NCBI GenBank assembly: GCA_937996235.1
Contig: CALKVK010000006.1
Coordinates: forward strand, 62,001-126,000
Direction: 5' to 3'
Length of the DNA stretch: 64,000 nt
DNA from: an uncultured bacterium
GTDB lineage: Bacteria > Planctomycetota > JAJSAM01 > JAJVHW01
Shown here: positions 49,024 to 57,734 of the stretch, piece by piece
Layout: each line of letters opens with the position of its first letter
How positions within the stretch are numbered: the first letter of the stretch is position 1
Notes under the pieces: generated by a model
Databases searched by the model: none
Told to the model about the DNA's origin: nothing
Seen by the model: only the letters and a program-made list of their open reading frames with translations
Position numbers and translations under genes: made by a program

Positions 49024-52000
49024 CTACTTGCCGTCGGCGCGCCGGTTCGCGACCGGCTTCGTCTTCGGCTTGTCGGTCACCGTGAAGAGCTTGCCGTCGC
49101 GCATGTACATGCGCCGCTGCTCCTCGAGGTTCATCGGGCGCGAGCCGATGCGGCCGAACACCGCGAGCTGGTTGCCCGACTCGTCCACGGCGCGGTCGCG
49201 GTCGAGCGGCTTGCTCAGGGCGAGCGCCGGGGCGGGCGTCGGGAACGTCGCGATGAGCTGCGGCGCGGGCACGGGGCTGAAGCCCATGTACCCCGGCACG
49301 CTCTCGGGCGACGTCAGCTGCAGGACGCGCAGGCCGTTCTTCCCGTCGGCGACGTAGGCGAAGAGCGACGCGTTCGTCATGGCCACCCGGCACATGCGCA
49401 CGTCGTTCATCTGGCCGTCGGCCGTGAACGTGGTCAGCAGCTTCGGCGCGTGCGGCCGCTCGATGTCGACGATCGCGAGACCCTTCTCGCCGGCCGACAC
49501 GTACGCCCACGTGCGCGCCAGGTACACGTCGTGGCACGGGCCCAGGTCCACGTCCGCGCCTGCGATGCGCGCGGCGTTCTCGGGGTCCGTGATGTCGAGG
49601 ACGTGCAGGCCCTTGTCGTCCGTGACGAACGCGAAGCGGAACTGCACCTGGACGCTCGTCACCGTGTTCAGGTCCTCGAAGACCTTCACGACGCGCGGCG
49701 TCGGGTCGGCCAGGCTGATCGAGCCGAGGTCGAGCAGCACGAGGCCCTTGTCGCACGCGACCCAGCACCACTGGCCGGTGACGGTCACGTAGCGCGCGCC
49801 GTCGAGCAGGTGCTCCGGGTTGAAGACCTTCGTCGCGTCGACGAAGTTGTTCGCCGGGTCGCCGTCGAGCAGCGACGCGGCCAGGACCATCACGAGGCCG
49901 TCGTGTGCGTCCGCGACGTACAGGAACGCGTACAGCAGGTGCGCGGACTGCTCGTGGTTCTCGGGGATGTGCGGACGCGTCGGGTCGACGCCGAGCGTCG
50001 TCGGGCTCGCCACGCTGCGCGCGTCCTTCGTGCGGACGTAGAAGCGCTGGCCGAGCGGCGAGTTGAGCGACGTCGTGATGCGCTCGCTGAAGCCCTTGTT
50101 GTCGATGTTCGCGACGTCGTAGAGCACCAGGCCGCCGTGGCCCTCCGCCGCGTAGAGGTACTCGCCGCGGAGCTGCAGCGACTGCGTCGCCTCGCCGTGG
50201 TGGTGGTACGACTCGGTCAGCTGCCGGTGGTCCTTCTCGACGAACGCCCGGTAGCGCTCGGGGTACGCGTCGCGGTGCAGCGTGCTGCCGTAGACGGCCT
50301 GGGGCTCCTCACGCTCCGTGACCACGACCGCGTACGTGCCCGCCTCGCCGCAGCCGACGTACACGAAGCGGCCCATGAAGTTCGTGTAGTTCGTGCCCTG
50401 CAGCAGGAGCTGCGCCATCCACGCGTTGTTGTCGTTCTCCTCGGAGACGTGGCACTCCGTGCACGCCTTCGTCTCCTTCGTGCGCACGGTGTGCGGGACG
50501 TACGTCGAGAACGCCTGGCCGCTGAAGCCCTCGGCGCTGATCGTCTGCTGCTGCGAGTACTGCCACTCGCGGTTCTGGTTCTGCGAACCCACGATGATCG
50601 CGCACGCCGAGCGGACGGGGCTGATGCGGTTGCCCGTCACGTTGCCGTCGACGCCGAGCATGTACGCCTCGTCGCGCAGCACCTGGTAGTTGTACTGGAC
50701 CCAGTTGCGCGACGTGCCGCCCTCGTAGTGGCGGATCTCCTTGCGCTGGTTCGCGTACATGGGCAGGTGGCAGCCGAAGCACGCGGTCGTCCACGACGTG
50801 TGGCAGGCCTGGCACGTCATGCCGGAGTCCTGGTGCGCGAGGGCCGCGGGATCCGACGCGTCGCCCCACGTGCGGCCGTCCTTCTGCACCGTCTTCGCGT
50901 AGCGCGCCTTGGCGTTGTAGATCGCGCGCGACGGCTGGTCGGGCAGCTCGTACTTCTGGCCCTCGAGCGCGGGATCGATCGAGTCGATCACCTGCGGCAC
51001 CACCCACAGCGTGTCGCCGTCGAGCTGCGCGCGCTGGTAGAGGCGCCCGCCGCGCCAGAAGAAGCGCTTGCCGAACGGCGTCTCGGAGCCGGACAGGTCG
51101 TTGCCGCCGGCGGGGCCCGACGTCACGAGCGTGGCGCGCGCCTGCGCCGTGCCGTGGCAGTCGACGCACATGATCTCGGTCGCCGCGCGCGGCTCCTGGT
51201 AGAGCTTCCCGTTGCCGTGGACGTCCTGCGTGAAGTGGCAGTCCGCGCAGTGCATCCCGCGCTCGAGGTGGATGTCCTTCAGGTGGACGGCCTTCTCCCA
51301 CTTCTTCGGGTCGTCGGGCCGGATCACGTTGCCCTCGGCGTCGAGCATGTCGCCGCGGCGGTTCTTCTTCCAGACCTTGCGGTAGAGCCAGCCGTGGCCG
51401 TGGTAGTCCGAGAGCTGGACGTGCTCGAGCCGGTCGTTCAGCTTCGAGGACTCGGCGAGGAACTCGGGGTCGCCCCACTTGCCGCGCAGCGCCGAGCCCT
51501 CCGGGTTGCGCTTCTGGATCTCGGCCACCTCGTCGGCCGTGAGCTCGTGGCCGTCGTCGCGGTACAGCTTGTCGCCGTCGCTCTCGTTGTCGTACCAGAG
51601 GTCGCCGTAGTACGTGGTGACCATGTTCGTGCCCGGGTGCATGTGGCAGACCATGCACTGGCTGGTCGGGATGGCGCGCGTGAAGCGGTGCGAGATGGGG
51701 TGCCCGCTCTCGTCCTTCGGCAGCGCCTTGTCGCCGCCGTGGTAGCGGCCGCGGTTGCCGAACTGCGCGTACTGGCCCGAGTGCTCCGGGTCGCGGTCGT
51801 TCGCGTACACGACGTGGCACGCCGTGCAGCCCGACTGGCGGTAGTCGCCGGGGTTGTCGTTCGTGCCCGGCTTCCAGAGCATCGGGTCGAGCAGGCGCGT
51901 CTTGATGACGCCGAGCCAGACGGGGTCCGTGCGCAGGAGCGTGCCGAGGCCGCGCTGGCTGAAGCGGCGGCCGGGCAGTCCGGCCTCCTCCTCGCGGTCG

Positions 52001-52794
52001 GGGTTACCGAGCTCGAGCGGACGGCGTCCCCCGCGCTCGAAGACGCGGAGGATGTTGCCCATCTGCGTGACGTTGTAGCGCGGGAGCGGGTCGAGGTAGG
52101 CGAGCACGCCCTTCTTCTCGACCTCCTCGTCCGTCGGCGGCGGGATCGTCTGCAGGCGGATCGCCGTGCCGTCCTCCGCGTACGCGGCGCCGAAGTGCGG
52201 GCGCTTGAGCGGGAAGCTGCCGTTGTTGTAGAGCGCGGCGCCCCAGAGCATCGCCCCGTGGGCCATCATGCTCTTCTTCGTGTTGTAGGTCTCGTTGGGG
52301 TGGCACGGGCCGCACGTGGACTCGGCGACGCGCAGGTCGCCCGGGTTCACGAAGCGCACGTACTGCCACGAGAGGTGCATCCAGTCGACGCTCTCGGAGG
52401 GCGGCGTCGTCGAGGACGCGTCGCGGTCCGGGTCGCCCGAGAGCACGTGCGCGCGGCCGATCTCGGTGGCCGTCGGGTCGCCGCCGTGGCAGTCCACGCA
52501 GCCGAGGCGCACCGTCTGCGACGGGTGCGGCTTCTCGATGCCCTCGTGGCAGGTCAGGCAGCCGCGGCTCTTCGCATCGGCGTCGGCGGCGCTCTGGCCC
52601 ATCAGCTCGCTGATGGGGCGCGCGTCCCTGCCGAGGTGCCCGGTCCAGACGGAGCCGGGGGGCGGTGCGTCGGCGGAGTCGCGGAGCGCGCCGGCGTTCA
52701 GGCACGCGGTGAGCCCGCCTGCGATGCCGACGACGAGCGCGATGGCGGCGCCGCGGCGGCTGCGGGAGCTTCGGGACGTCTCTCTGTCAGTCAT
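49024..52794 (-). CDS. Decahaem c-type cytochrome with LVIVD-type beta-propeller (lipoprotein)
   Basis: The 1256-aa protein has a lipoprotein signal (GIAGGLTAC, Cys31). Its N-terminal about 790 residues carry 10 CxxCH motifs: CLTCH, CVDCH, CGPCH, CTACH, CMVCH, CADCH, CVDCH, CQACH, CFGCH and CTECH. The C-terminal about 430 residues contain LVIVD-like blades (LVLYDVANID, LVLLDLGSIS, LHVLDITDPE, LAIVDIERPH, LRVLQLTSPE). ATG at 52794 was chosen over 52812. It is the last gene of a three-gene operon; I infer an outer-surface or outer-membrane electron-transfer lipoprotein. Specific acceptor unknown. Confidence 0.9.
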   Translation of the reverse strand: MTDRETSRSSRSRRGAAIALVVGIAGGLTACLNAGALRDSADAPPPGSVWTGHLGRDARPISELMGQSAADADAKSRGCLTCHEGIEKPHPSQTVRLGCVDCHGGDPTATEIGRAHVLSGDPDRDASSTTPPSESVDWMHLSWQYVRFVNPGDLRVAESTCGPCHPNETYNTKKSMMAHGAMLWGAALYNNGSFPLKRPHFGAAYAEDGTAIRLQTIPPPTDEEVEKKGVLAYLDPLPRYNVTQMGNILRVFERGGRRPLELGNPDREEEAGLPGRRFSQRGLGTLLRTDPVWLGVIKTRLLDPMLWKPGTNDNPGDYRQSGCTACHVVYANDRDPEHSGQYAQFGNRGRYHGGDKALPKDESGHPISHRFTRAIPTSQCMVCHMHPGTNMVTTYYGDLWYDNESDGDKLYRDDGHELTADEVAEIQKRNPEGSALRGKWGDPEFLAESSKLNDRLEHVQLSDYHGHGWLYRKVWKKNRRGDMLDAEGNVIRPDDPKKWEKAVHLKDIHLERGMHCADCHFTQDVHGNGKLYQEPRAATEIMCVDCHGTAQARATLVTSGPAGGNDLSGSETPFGKRFFWRGGRLYQRAQLDGDTLWVVPQVIDSIDPALEGQKYELPDQPSRAIYNAKARYAKTVQKDGRTWGDASDPAALAHQDSGMTCQACHTSWTTACFGCHLPMYANQRKEIRHYEGGTSRNWVQYNYQVLRDEAYMLGVDGNVTGNRISPVRSACAIIVGSQNQNREWQYSQQQTISAEGFSGQAFSTYVPHTVRTKETKACTECHVSEENDNNAWMAQLLLQGTNYTNFMGRFVYVGCGEAGTYAVVVTEREEPQAVYGSTLHRDAYPERYRAFVEKDHRQLTESYHHHGEATQSLQLRGEYLYAAEGHGGLVLYDVANIDNKGFSERITTSLNSPLGQRFYVRTKDARSVASPTTLGVDPTRPHIPENHEQSAHLLYAFLYVADAHDGLVMVLAASLLDGDPANNFVDATKVFNPEHLLDGARYVTVTGQWCWVACDKGLVLLDLGSISLADPTPRVVKVFEDLNTVTSVQVQFRFAFVTDDKGLHVLDITDPENAARIAGADVDLGPCHDVYLARTWAYVSAGEKGLAIVDIERPHAPKLLTTFTADGQMNDVRMCRVAMTNASLFAYVADGKNGLRVLQLTSPESVPGYMGFSPVPAPQLIATFPTPAPALALSKPLDRDRAVDESGNQLAVFGRIGSRPMNLEEQRRMYMRDGKLFTVTDKPKTKPVANRRADGK

Positions 52795-52816
52795 CGGTCG
52801 TCGGGCTCCCACGAGG

Positions 52817-54727
52817 TCACCAGGTCAGGATCAGCTCGAGGAACGTGCTGTGCAGCGTCTCGGCGCCGTAGATGTCCCGGAAGCCGTGGCCCGGGACCAG
52901 CGCGGCGACGCCGCCCTTCACGATCACGTTGTCCGTGAGCAGCGGTCGCCAGACCGCGCCGACGGAGAGGTCGTAGCCGATCTCGCGCCCGAGCGAGTCC
53001 TGGTTGAGGACGAGCTCCAGCGAGTCGACGTGGTCGAACGCCAGGTACGAGGCGTTCGCGATCAGCTTGAGGTGCGGGGTGATCTGCGCGTCGTAGCCGA
53101 CGCCCGCCTGGAGCAGGCCGGGGTTGACGTAGGCGGGCGCGCCCTCGTCCTTGCTGCTGCGCAGCGAGTTGTAGAGGCTGCTGCGCTGCACGAGGCCGAC
53201 GTTGGTGCCGGTCAGGCGGATGCCGTTGCGGTTCCAGAAGCCGAACTCGCCGCCGGCGAAGTTCGGGTTGTCGAAGATGCCGTCGAAGCCGTGCGCGTCG
53301 CCGTCGAGCGGGTCGTCGTCGCCCGACTGCCAGAGGCCGAACGTGCGGAAGCGCATCCAGTCCATGTCGATGGACAGCTCGAGCGCCGCCATCCACGCGT
53401 CCACGTCCTCCGCCCTGCCGGCGATCTCGTCGAAGTCGACGTGGCCGCTCGCGTTGTAGAGCGCGGAGGTCACGTTGATGCGGCCCACGTGCCCGTCGTT
53501 CGTCCAGCCCAGGTAGTGGATCGAGCGGTCGTTCGGCGTCGGGACGCCGATCGCGCGCGGACGCACCAGCGCGCCGTTCTCGTCGTAGTGCACCGAGTCG
53601 TCGTCGCTGAAGTGGTGGTACGAGAGCTGGGTCGTGAGGCCGTGCGACCACGGCAGGCTCTTCCAGCGCGGCAGGAGCGCGGCGAGCACGTCCTGGCGGT
53701 ACACGTTCGCGATCAGCACGCGCTGGCGGATCGAGTCGTACGTGTTGAGGCCGCTGTTCGTGTCCTTGTCCCAGCGGCGGAAGTACCCGAGGTTCCACTG
53801 CCAGAGGTTGTCGTCCCAGTTGCCGAAGACGCGCGCGCCGAGCGCCTCGTCGAAGAAGATGAACCCGCGGAAGTCCGAGTTGAACTGCTGCGTGCCGAGG
53901 CGGGCCTGGATGACGTCGTAGTGCTCGCTGACCGAGGCGAGCGTCGTCTCGAAGAACGCCTGCTGCAGCACCGCGTGGTCGTCGTTGCGCACGACGCCGT
54001 TCGCCGGGTCGGCGAAGAGCGCGTTGCGCTCGCGGGCGTGCGTCTCGTTCCAGTTGAACGCGCCCCGCAGGAAGATGCGCCAGTCCACCGGCTTGAACGA
54101 CGTCTCGCCGTGGAACATGTCCAGCGTGACGAGCAGCGTCTCCTCGAGGAGCGTCTGCTGCCCCTCGCCGAAGAACGAGCCGTCACCGGACGCGCGCGGG
54201 AAGACCCCCGACGGCGTCGGGAGCTGGCGCGACTCGTAGCGCGTGATCGACGAGACCTCGAGGGAGAGGAACGTGTTCTGCGTGCCGGGCAGCGGATAGT
54301 CGCCCTTCAGCACGTTCTGGTGGTACGGGTCCCACCAGGCGCTCATGTCCCACGGGGAGTCGGACTGCGAGCCGCGCTCCCACGACGGGAAGCCGATGCG
54401 CCAGCGGTCCGGCACCTTCAGCTCGTCGTCGTAGAGCGACGCGGGGTCCGTGCCCGGGCGCGACGCCTCGTCGCCCGCGGCCCCGAGCGGCCGGTACTTG
54501 ACCGCCGCGCGCGCCGCCGGGTTCAGGTCGGCGGGCGTCGCCTCGAGCCGCGCCGGATCGCCGCCCTCGGGGCCGGTGTAGGCCTCGAGCTGCGGCATGA
54601 TGCGCCACGGCAGCGGTGCGCGGTTGCCGTCGATCGGCTGGATCTTGCAGCCGCCGAGGACGGCCGCCGACACGGCGCAGGCGCCGAGCAGCAGGCCACG
54701 GCGGCCGAAGGTGGTGCTCTCGTGCAT
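52817..54727 (-). CDS. Outer-membrane-barrel-like protein with Tat-like lipoprotein signal
   Basis: The 636-aa protein is dominated by alternating amphipathic strands rich in aromatic residues (WNLGYFRRWDKDTN, TTQLSYHHFSDDD, FRTFGLWQSGDDD) and ends in LELILTW, an aromatic C-terminus typical of outer-membrane beta barrels; layout is like DUF1302-type porins. Unexpectedly it begins with TTFGRRGLLLGA and a lipobox LGGC (Cys27), a twin-arginine lipoprotein-like signal. The ATG at 54727 overlaps the upstream stop (ATGA). Flanked by a decahaem lipoprotein and a GlcG-like protein, it could form a porin-cytochrome conduit. Confidence 0.75.
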   Translation of the reverse strand: MHESTTFGRRGLLLGACAVSAAVLGGCKIQPIDGNRAPLPWRIMPQLEAYTGPEGGDPARLEATPADLNPAARAAVKYRPLGAAGDEASRPGTDPASLYDDELKVPDRWRIGFPSWERGSQSDSPWDMSAWWDPYHQNVLKGDYPLPGTQNTFLSLEVSSITRYESRQLPTPSGVFPRASGDGSFFGEGQQTLLEETLLVTLDMFHGETSFKPVDWRIFLRGAFNWNETHARERNALFADPANGVVRNDDHAVLQQAFFETTLASVSEHYDVIQARLGTQQFNSDFRGFIFFDEALGARVFGNWDDNLWQWNLGYFRRWDKDTNSGLNTYDSIRQRVLIANVYRQDVLAALLPRWKSLPWSHGLTTQLSYHHFSDDDSVHYDENGALVRPRAIGVPTPNDRSIHYLGWTNDGHVGRINVTSALYNASGHVDFDEIAGRAEDVDAWMAALELSIDMDWMRFRTFGLWQSGDDDPLDGDAHGFDGIFDNPNFAGGEFGFWNRNGIRLTGTNVGLVQRSSLYNSLRSSKDEGAPAYVNPGLLQAGVGYDAQITPHLKLIANASYLAFDHVDSLELVLNQDSLGREIGYDLSVGAVWRPLLTDNVIVKGGVAALVPGHGFRDIYGAETLHSTFLELILTW

Positions 54728-56520
54728 CACTTCACCCTGATCGTGACCGGGCCGGGATGGCGCGGGAACTTGACGTACGGCGGGTTGACGTAGAAGTCGG
54801 TGCGGCCCGTGCGGCGGCGCGCCTCCGCGATCCGCGCGAGCAGGAACTCGAGGCCCTGCTCCGCGACGGCGTCGGCGGGAGGGGACGCCGTGGCGATGCC
54901 CTCGAGGCGTTCGAGCGCGCGCAGGAGCGACGAGCGGCGCGCCTCGTCGGAGACCGCGTCGCAGCGGATCTCCGGCCGCGCGCGGAAGCCCGACGCCGCC
55001 GAGTCCGCCACGATGTCGTCCTGGTCGACGCCGTCGCCGGAGACGCCGACGCCGCCGATCAGCTGTCCGCCGCGGTAGAGCGGCGTGCCGCCCGGGAAGA
55101 TCGTGATGCCGTTGCGGACGCGCCCGTCCGGCACGGCGCCGAAGGCCCCCGTGAGCAGCGCGACGGTGATGCCGTCCTGCACCTGGTAGAGCGGGCCCGT
55201 GGCGCGGTCCTGCTGGCCCGCCGGGAAGAACAGCTGGCTGTGCTGGCCGATGGCGCGCGCGCTCCAGGCCACGCGCGCGTCGGAGAAGAGCACCGTCGTG
55301 CGGGCCTTCTGCACGCTCACGTCGTAGGAGAAGAGCGTCGCGTCCGGCGTGCGCACCACGCCGAGCACCTCGCCGTTCGTGTCGACGACCGAGACCCAGC
55401 ACTGCATCGCGAGACCGATCGGGCGGCGGATCGCGGCGCGCGTGATGTTCGCGCGCTGCACACCCTGCCAGAGGATGCGGCGGACGTCGTCCGCCGAGAG
55501 GAGCCCGTCGGTGCCCGCGCGGATCGGGAACGCGACCGGCGCGAAGACGTCGAAGCTCTGCGCGCCCTTGCCCGCGCTCGCCGGCGGGTCGAGCGTGACC
55601 GGCTCGAAGCGCGAGGCGATGCCCGCGGCGCCGCGCAGCGGGTAGTCGGGGTCGAACGCGCCCGGGAACGCGTCGAGCGCGGGCGTCGCGCGGGGGCGTC
55701 CGAGGCCGACGGGCTGGCGGTAGGGGAGGCGCCAGCCGTCCAGGTTGATCTTCGTCGCGCGGCGGGAGCGGTCGGGCAGGAACCCGCGCGCCGCCGCCAT
55801 CACCACGCGCTCCATCGAACGCCCGCGCTCGAGGTTCGCGAACGTGATCCGGTAGTTGCGGTCCTCGTTCAGGATCTTGTTCGTCGGGATCGTGACCGTG
55901 GCGTTCGGGTTGCCGTCGTCGACGCCGATCGCGCCCACGCGCTTGCCGGCCTTGTAGAGCGCGACGGCGCCGAGCTCGCCGCGCACGCGCGCCTGGGCGA
56001 TCTCGGGCAGTCCGTCGCACACGGCCGGCGTCACGTCCTGCGGCCGCGGGAAGTAGATCGGGTTGACGTCGGTCGTGCCGATGCTCGAGAACTCGACGCC
56101 GTAGAGCGGTCCGCCGGGGGAGAACAGCACGCCGGGCGGGAAGTGGTCCTGGATGATGAACGCGGCCGTGCGCGTCGTGAACGAGCCGAAGTCGCTGCTG
56201 AAGTAGGCGGCCGTCGCGGCCTTCGCGAGCGCCACGGAGCGGCAGCCCACGCTGCCGTCCATGTCGTAGACGCCGAGGGCGTTGCCCTCCGGGTCCACGA
56301 CGGCGATCGTCAGCGGCCGCTTGCCGGGCACGCGCTTCGAGAAGAGCGCGGCGCGCGCCATCAGCTCGCTCACCTCCGCCTCGGTCAGCGGCGGACCGAC
56401 GGCTTCGGCGTCCTGCGCCGGCAGCGGTCCGGATGTGATGCAGAGTGCGATGAGACCCGCACCGAGGAGTGCGAAGGTCGCGCGGCGCGCGCTGCGGCGC
56501 GCGCGCGGAGTGGTGCCCAT
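54727..56520 (-). CDS. Exported protein with two GlcG/HbpS-like domains
   Basis: The 597-aa protein has a signal peptide (about residues 10-36). Two copies of a GlcG/HbpS-like fold follow: the first about 65-220 (ALFSKRVPGKRPLTIAVVDP, then ALAKAATAAYFS), the second about 355-520 (WVSVVDTNGEVLGVVRTPDA, VQKARTTVLFSDA, and LYRGGQLIGGVGVSGDGVDQ). HbpS-type proteins bind haem or corrinoid-like ligands and sense redox stress. ATG at 56520 has GGGAGG and four bases. It is first in the operon with the barrel protein and the decahaem protein; a haem-handling or redox-sensor role is inferred. Confidence 0.82.
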   Translation of the reverse strand: MGTTPRARRSARRATFALLGAGLIALCITSGPLPAQDAEAVGPPLTEAEVSELMARAALFSKRVPGKRPLTIAVVDPEGNALGVYDMDGSVGCRSVALAKAATAAYFSSDFGSFTTRTAAFIIQDHFPPGVLFSPGGPLYGVEFSSIGTTDVNPIYFPRPQDVTPAVCDGLPEIAQARVRGELGAVALYKAGKRVGAIGVDDGNPNATVTIPTNKILNEDRNYRITFANLERGRSMERVVMAAARGFLPDRSRRATKINLDGWRLPYRQPVGLGRPRATPALDAFPGAFDPDYPLRGAAGIASRFEPVTLDPPASAGKGAQSFDVFAPVAFPIRAGTDGLLSADDVRRILWQGVQRANITRAAIRRPIGLAMQCWVSVVDTNGEVLGVVRTPDATLFSYDVSVQKARTTVLFSDARVAWSARAIGQHSQLFFPAGQQDRATGPLYQVQDGITVALLTGAFGAVPDGRVRNGITIFPGGTPLYRGGQLIGGVGVSGDGVDQDDIVADSAASGFRARPEIRCDAVSDEARRSSLLRALERLEGIATASPPADAVAEQGLEFLLARIAEARRRTGRTDFYVNPPYVKFPRHPGPVTIRVK

Positions 56521-56723
56521 GTTGCCTCCCGTGCGTCCCATCGTCCCTCCCATGCGCGCCGGACGGCGCCGGCGCGTGCCGTGGACGCAGTGCGCGACCG
56601 CGGTCGCGCCTCGAACCGGACGAGTGGCTGTTCTAGCGCGGCCCCCGGACGGGCGCAAGGCGGGCGGAGAACGAGCAGCTTGCCCGGGGCCGGATCACGG
56701 GTCCGCGCGCGCCGCGCGCGGAC
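56521..56723. promoter_or_regulatory. Intergenic region upstream of the GlcG-barrel-decahaem operon
   Basis: About 200 nt between the FHA/zinc-ribbon gene stop and the operon's first start, both on the minus strand. It must hold the operon promoter unless transcription reads through; no clear boxes or hairpin seen. Confidence 0.3.
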
Positions 56724-57638
56724 TCAGGCGCGCTCGCGGATCTGCAGGCCGGCCGCGCCGATGCGCAGCGCGTCGCCGATCTCGAGCGCCGTGCGCGCGC
56801 GGATGCGCAGGTACGTGCCGTTGCGGCTGCCGAGGTCCTCGGCGACGACGCCCTTGTCGGACGCGAAGAAGCGCACGTGGCGCCGCGAGAGTCGCGAGTC
56901 GTTCGGGAAGTTGATGTGACCGTCGGTGCGGCCGAGGATCGTCTTGCCGGCCGGAAGGTCGTGCACCGGACCGGGGCTGCCGTCGCGGCGCAGGAACGTG
57001 AGGCGTCCGCACGGCGAGTTCGCGCTGCCGCCGAGCACCTGCAGATCGCCGTCGACGGGCGGGGCCGCCGCGAGCGTGGAGTACGCCGCGGCGACGTCGC
57101 CCATCAGCACCACGTCGCCCGGCTCGAGCGTCTCCTCGCCGCGCAGCCGCCGGTAGAGCCCGGTCGCGCCCGGCTCCGGCTCCACGTAGAGCGTGTCGCC
57201 GCGGACGACGAGCCGGCCCTCCTGCTCGCCCACGCGCTGGTCGCCGACGATCCCGAGCCGGTCGAGCCCGGAGCCGAGCGGCACGGCGCGCGCGCCGACC
57301 TCGACCGTGCGCCGGTCGCCGTCGGGCAGCAGCAGGCGCACCACGAAGCGCGCGCCGTCGTCGGCGTGCGAGTCGGTCGTGGTGTCGCGTCCGCGCGACG
57401 CCCCCTCGGTCGCGAGCGTCGCCTCGACCGGCTGCGTGCTCGCCGCCTGGACGAGGCGCCCGGGCACCTCCTCCATGAACGTCGCGCGGTCGGCGGCGCT
57501 GTCGAGGTCCTCCTGCGCCGGCAGGGGTTCGCGGGGGCGGTGCGACGCCGGACGCAGAGCGCTGCCGCACGCCATGCAGCGCGCGGGGTCGTTCACGTTC
57601 ACCGTGCCGCAGAGTTCGCAGGTCTGGGTCTCGCTCAC
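56724..57638 (-). CDS. Zinc-ribbon / FHA-domain protein
   Basis: The 304-aa cytoplasmic protein begins with a zinc ribbon (CELCGTVNVNDPARCMACG), has a middle region of weak beta character (about 95-190), and ends with a C-terminal FHA domain (about 220-304: TILGRTDGHINF, SRRHVRFFASDKG, DLGSRNGTYLRI) with the Arg, Ser, His and Asn of the phosphothreonine pocket all present. The zinc ribbon-FHA layout is common in Planctomycetota and Myxococcota signalling proteins. GTG at 57638; weak ribosome-binding site. Fourth FHA protein in the window; no kinase is nearby. Confidence 0.85.
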   Translation of the reverse strand: MSETQTCELCGTVNVNDPARCMACGSALRPASHRPREPLPAQEDLDSAADRATFMEEVPGRLVQAASTQPVEATLATEGASRGRDTTTDSHADDGARFVVRLLLPDGDRRTVEVGARAVPLGSGLDRLGIVGDQRVGEQEGRLVVRGDTLYVEPEPGATGLYRRLRGEETLEPGDVVLMGDVAAAYSTLAAAPPVDGDLQVLGGSANSPCGRLTFLRRDGSPGPVHDLPAGKTILGRTDGHINFPNDSRLSRRHVRFFASDKGVVAEDLGSRNGTYLRIRARTALEIGDALRIGAAGLQIRERA

Positions 57639-57734
57639 GGGCGGGATTATCGACCACGCCCCCACGTGAGCGCAATGCAGTCGCGGACGGATGCTCGCGC
57701 GGTCCGCACGCGCCGCTCTGGTATCAAGCCTCCC

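Noticed and set aside
48904..52938. 1344-codon plus-strand frame opposite the decahaem gene
   Set aside because: Overlaps completely an unambiguous 10-haem protein; low-complexity R/V/A/H sequence.
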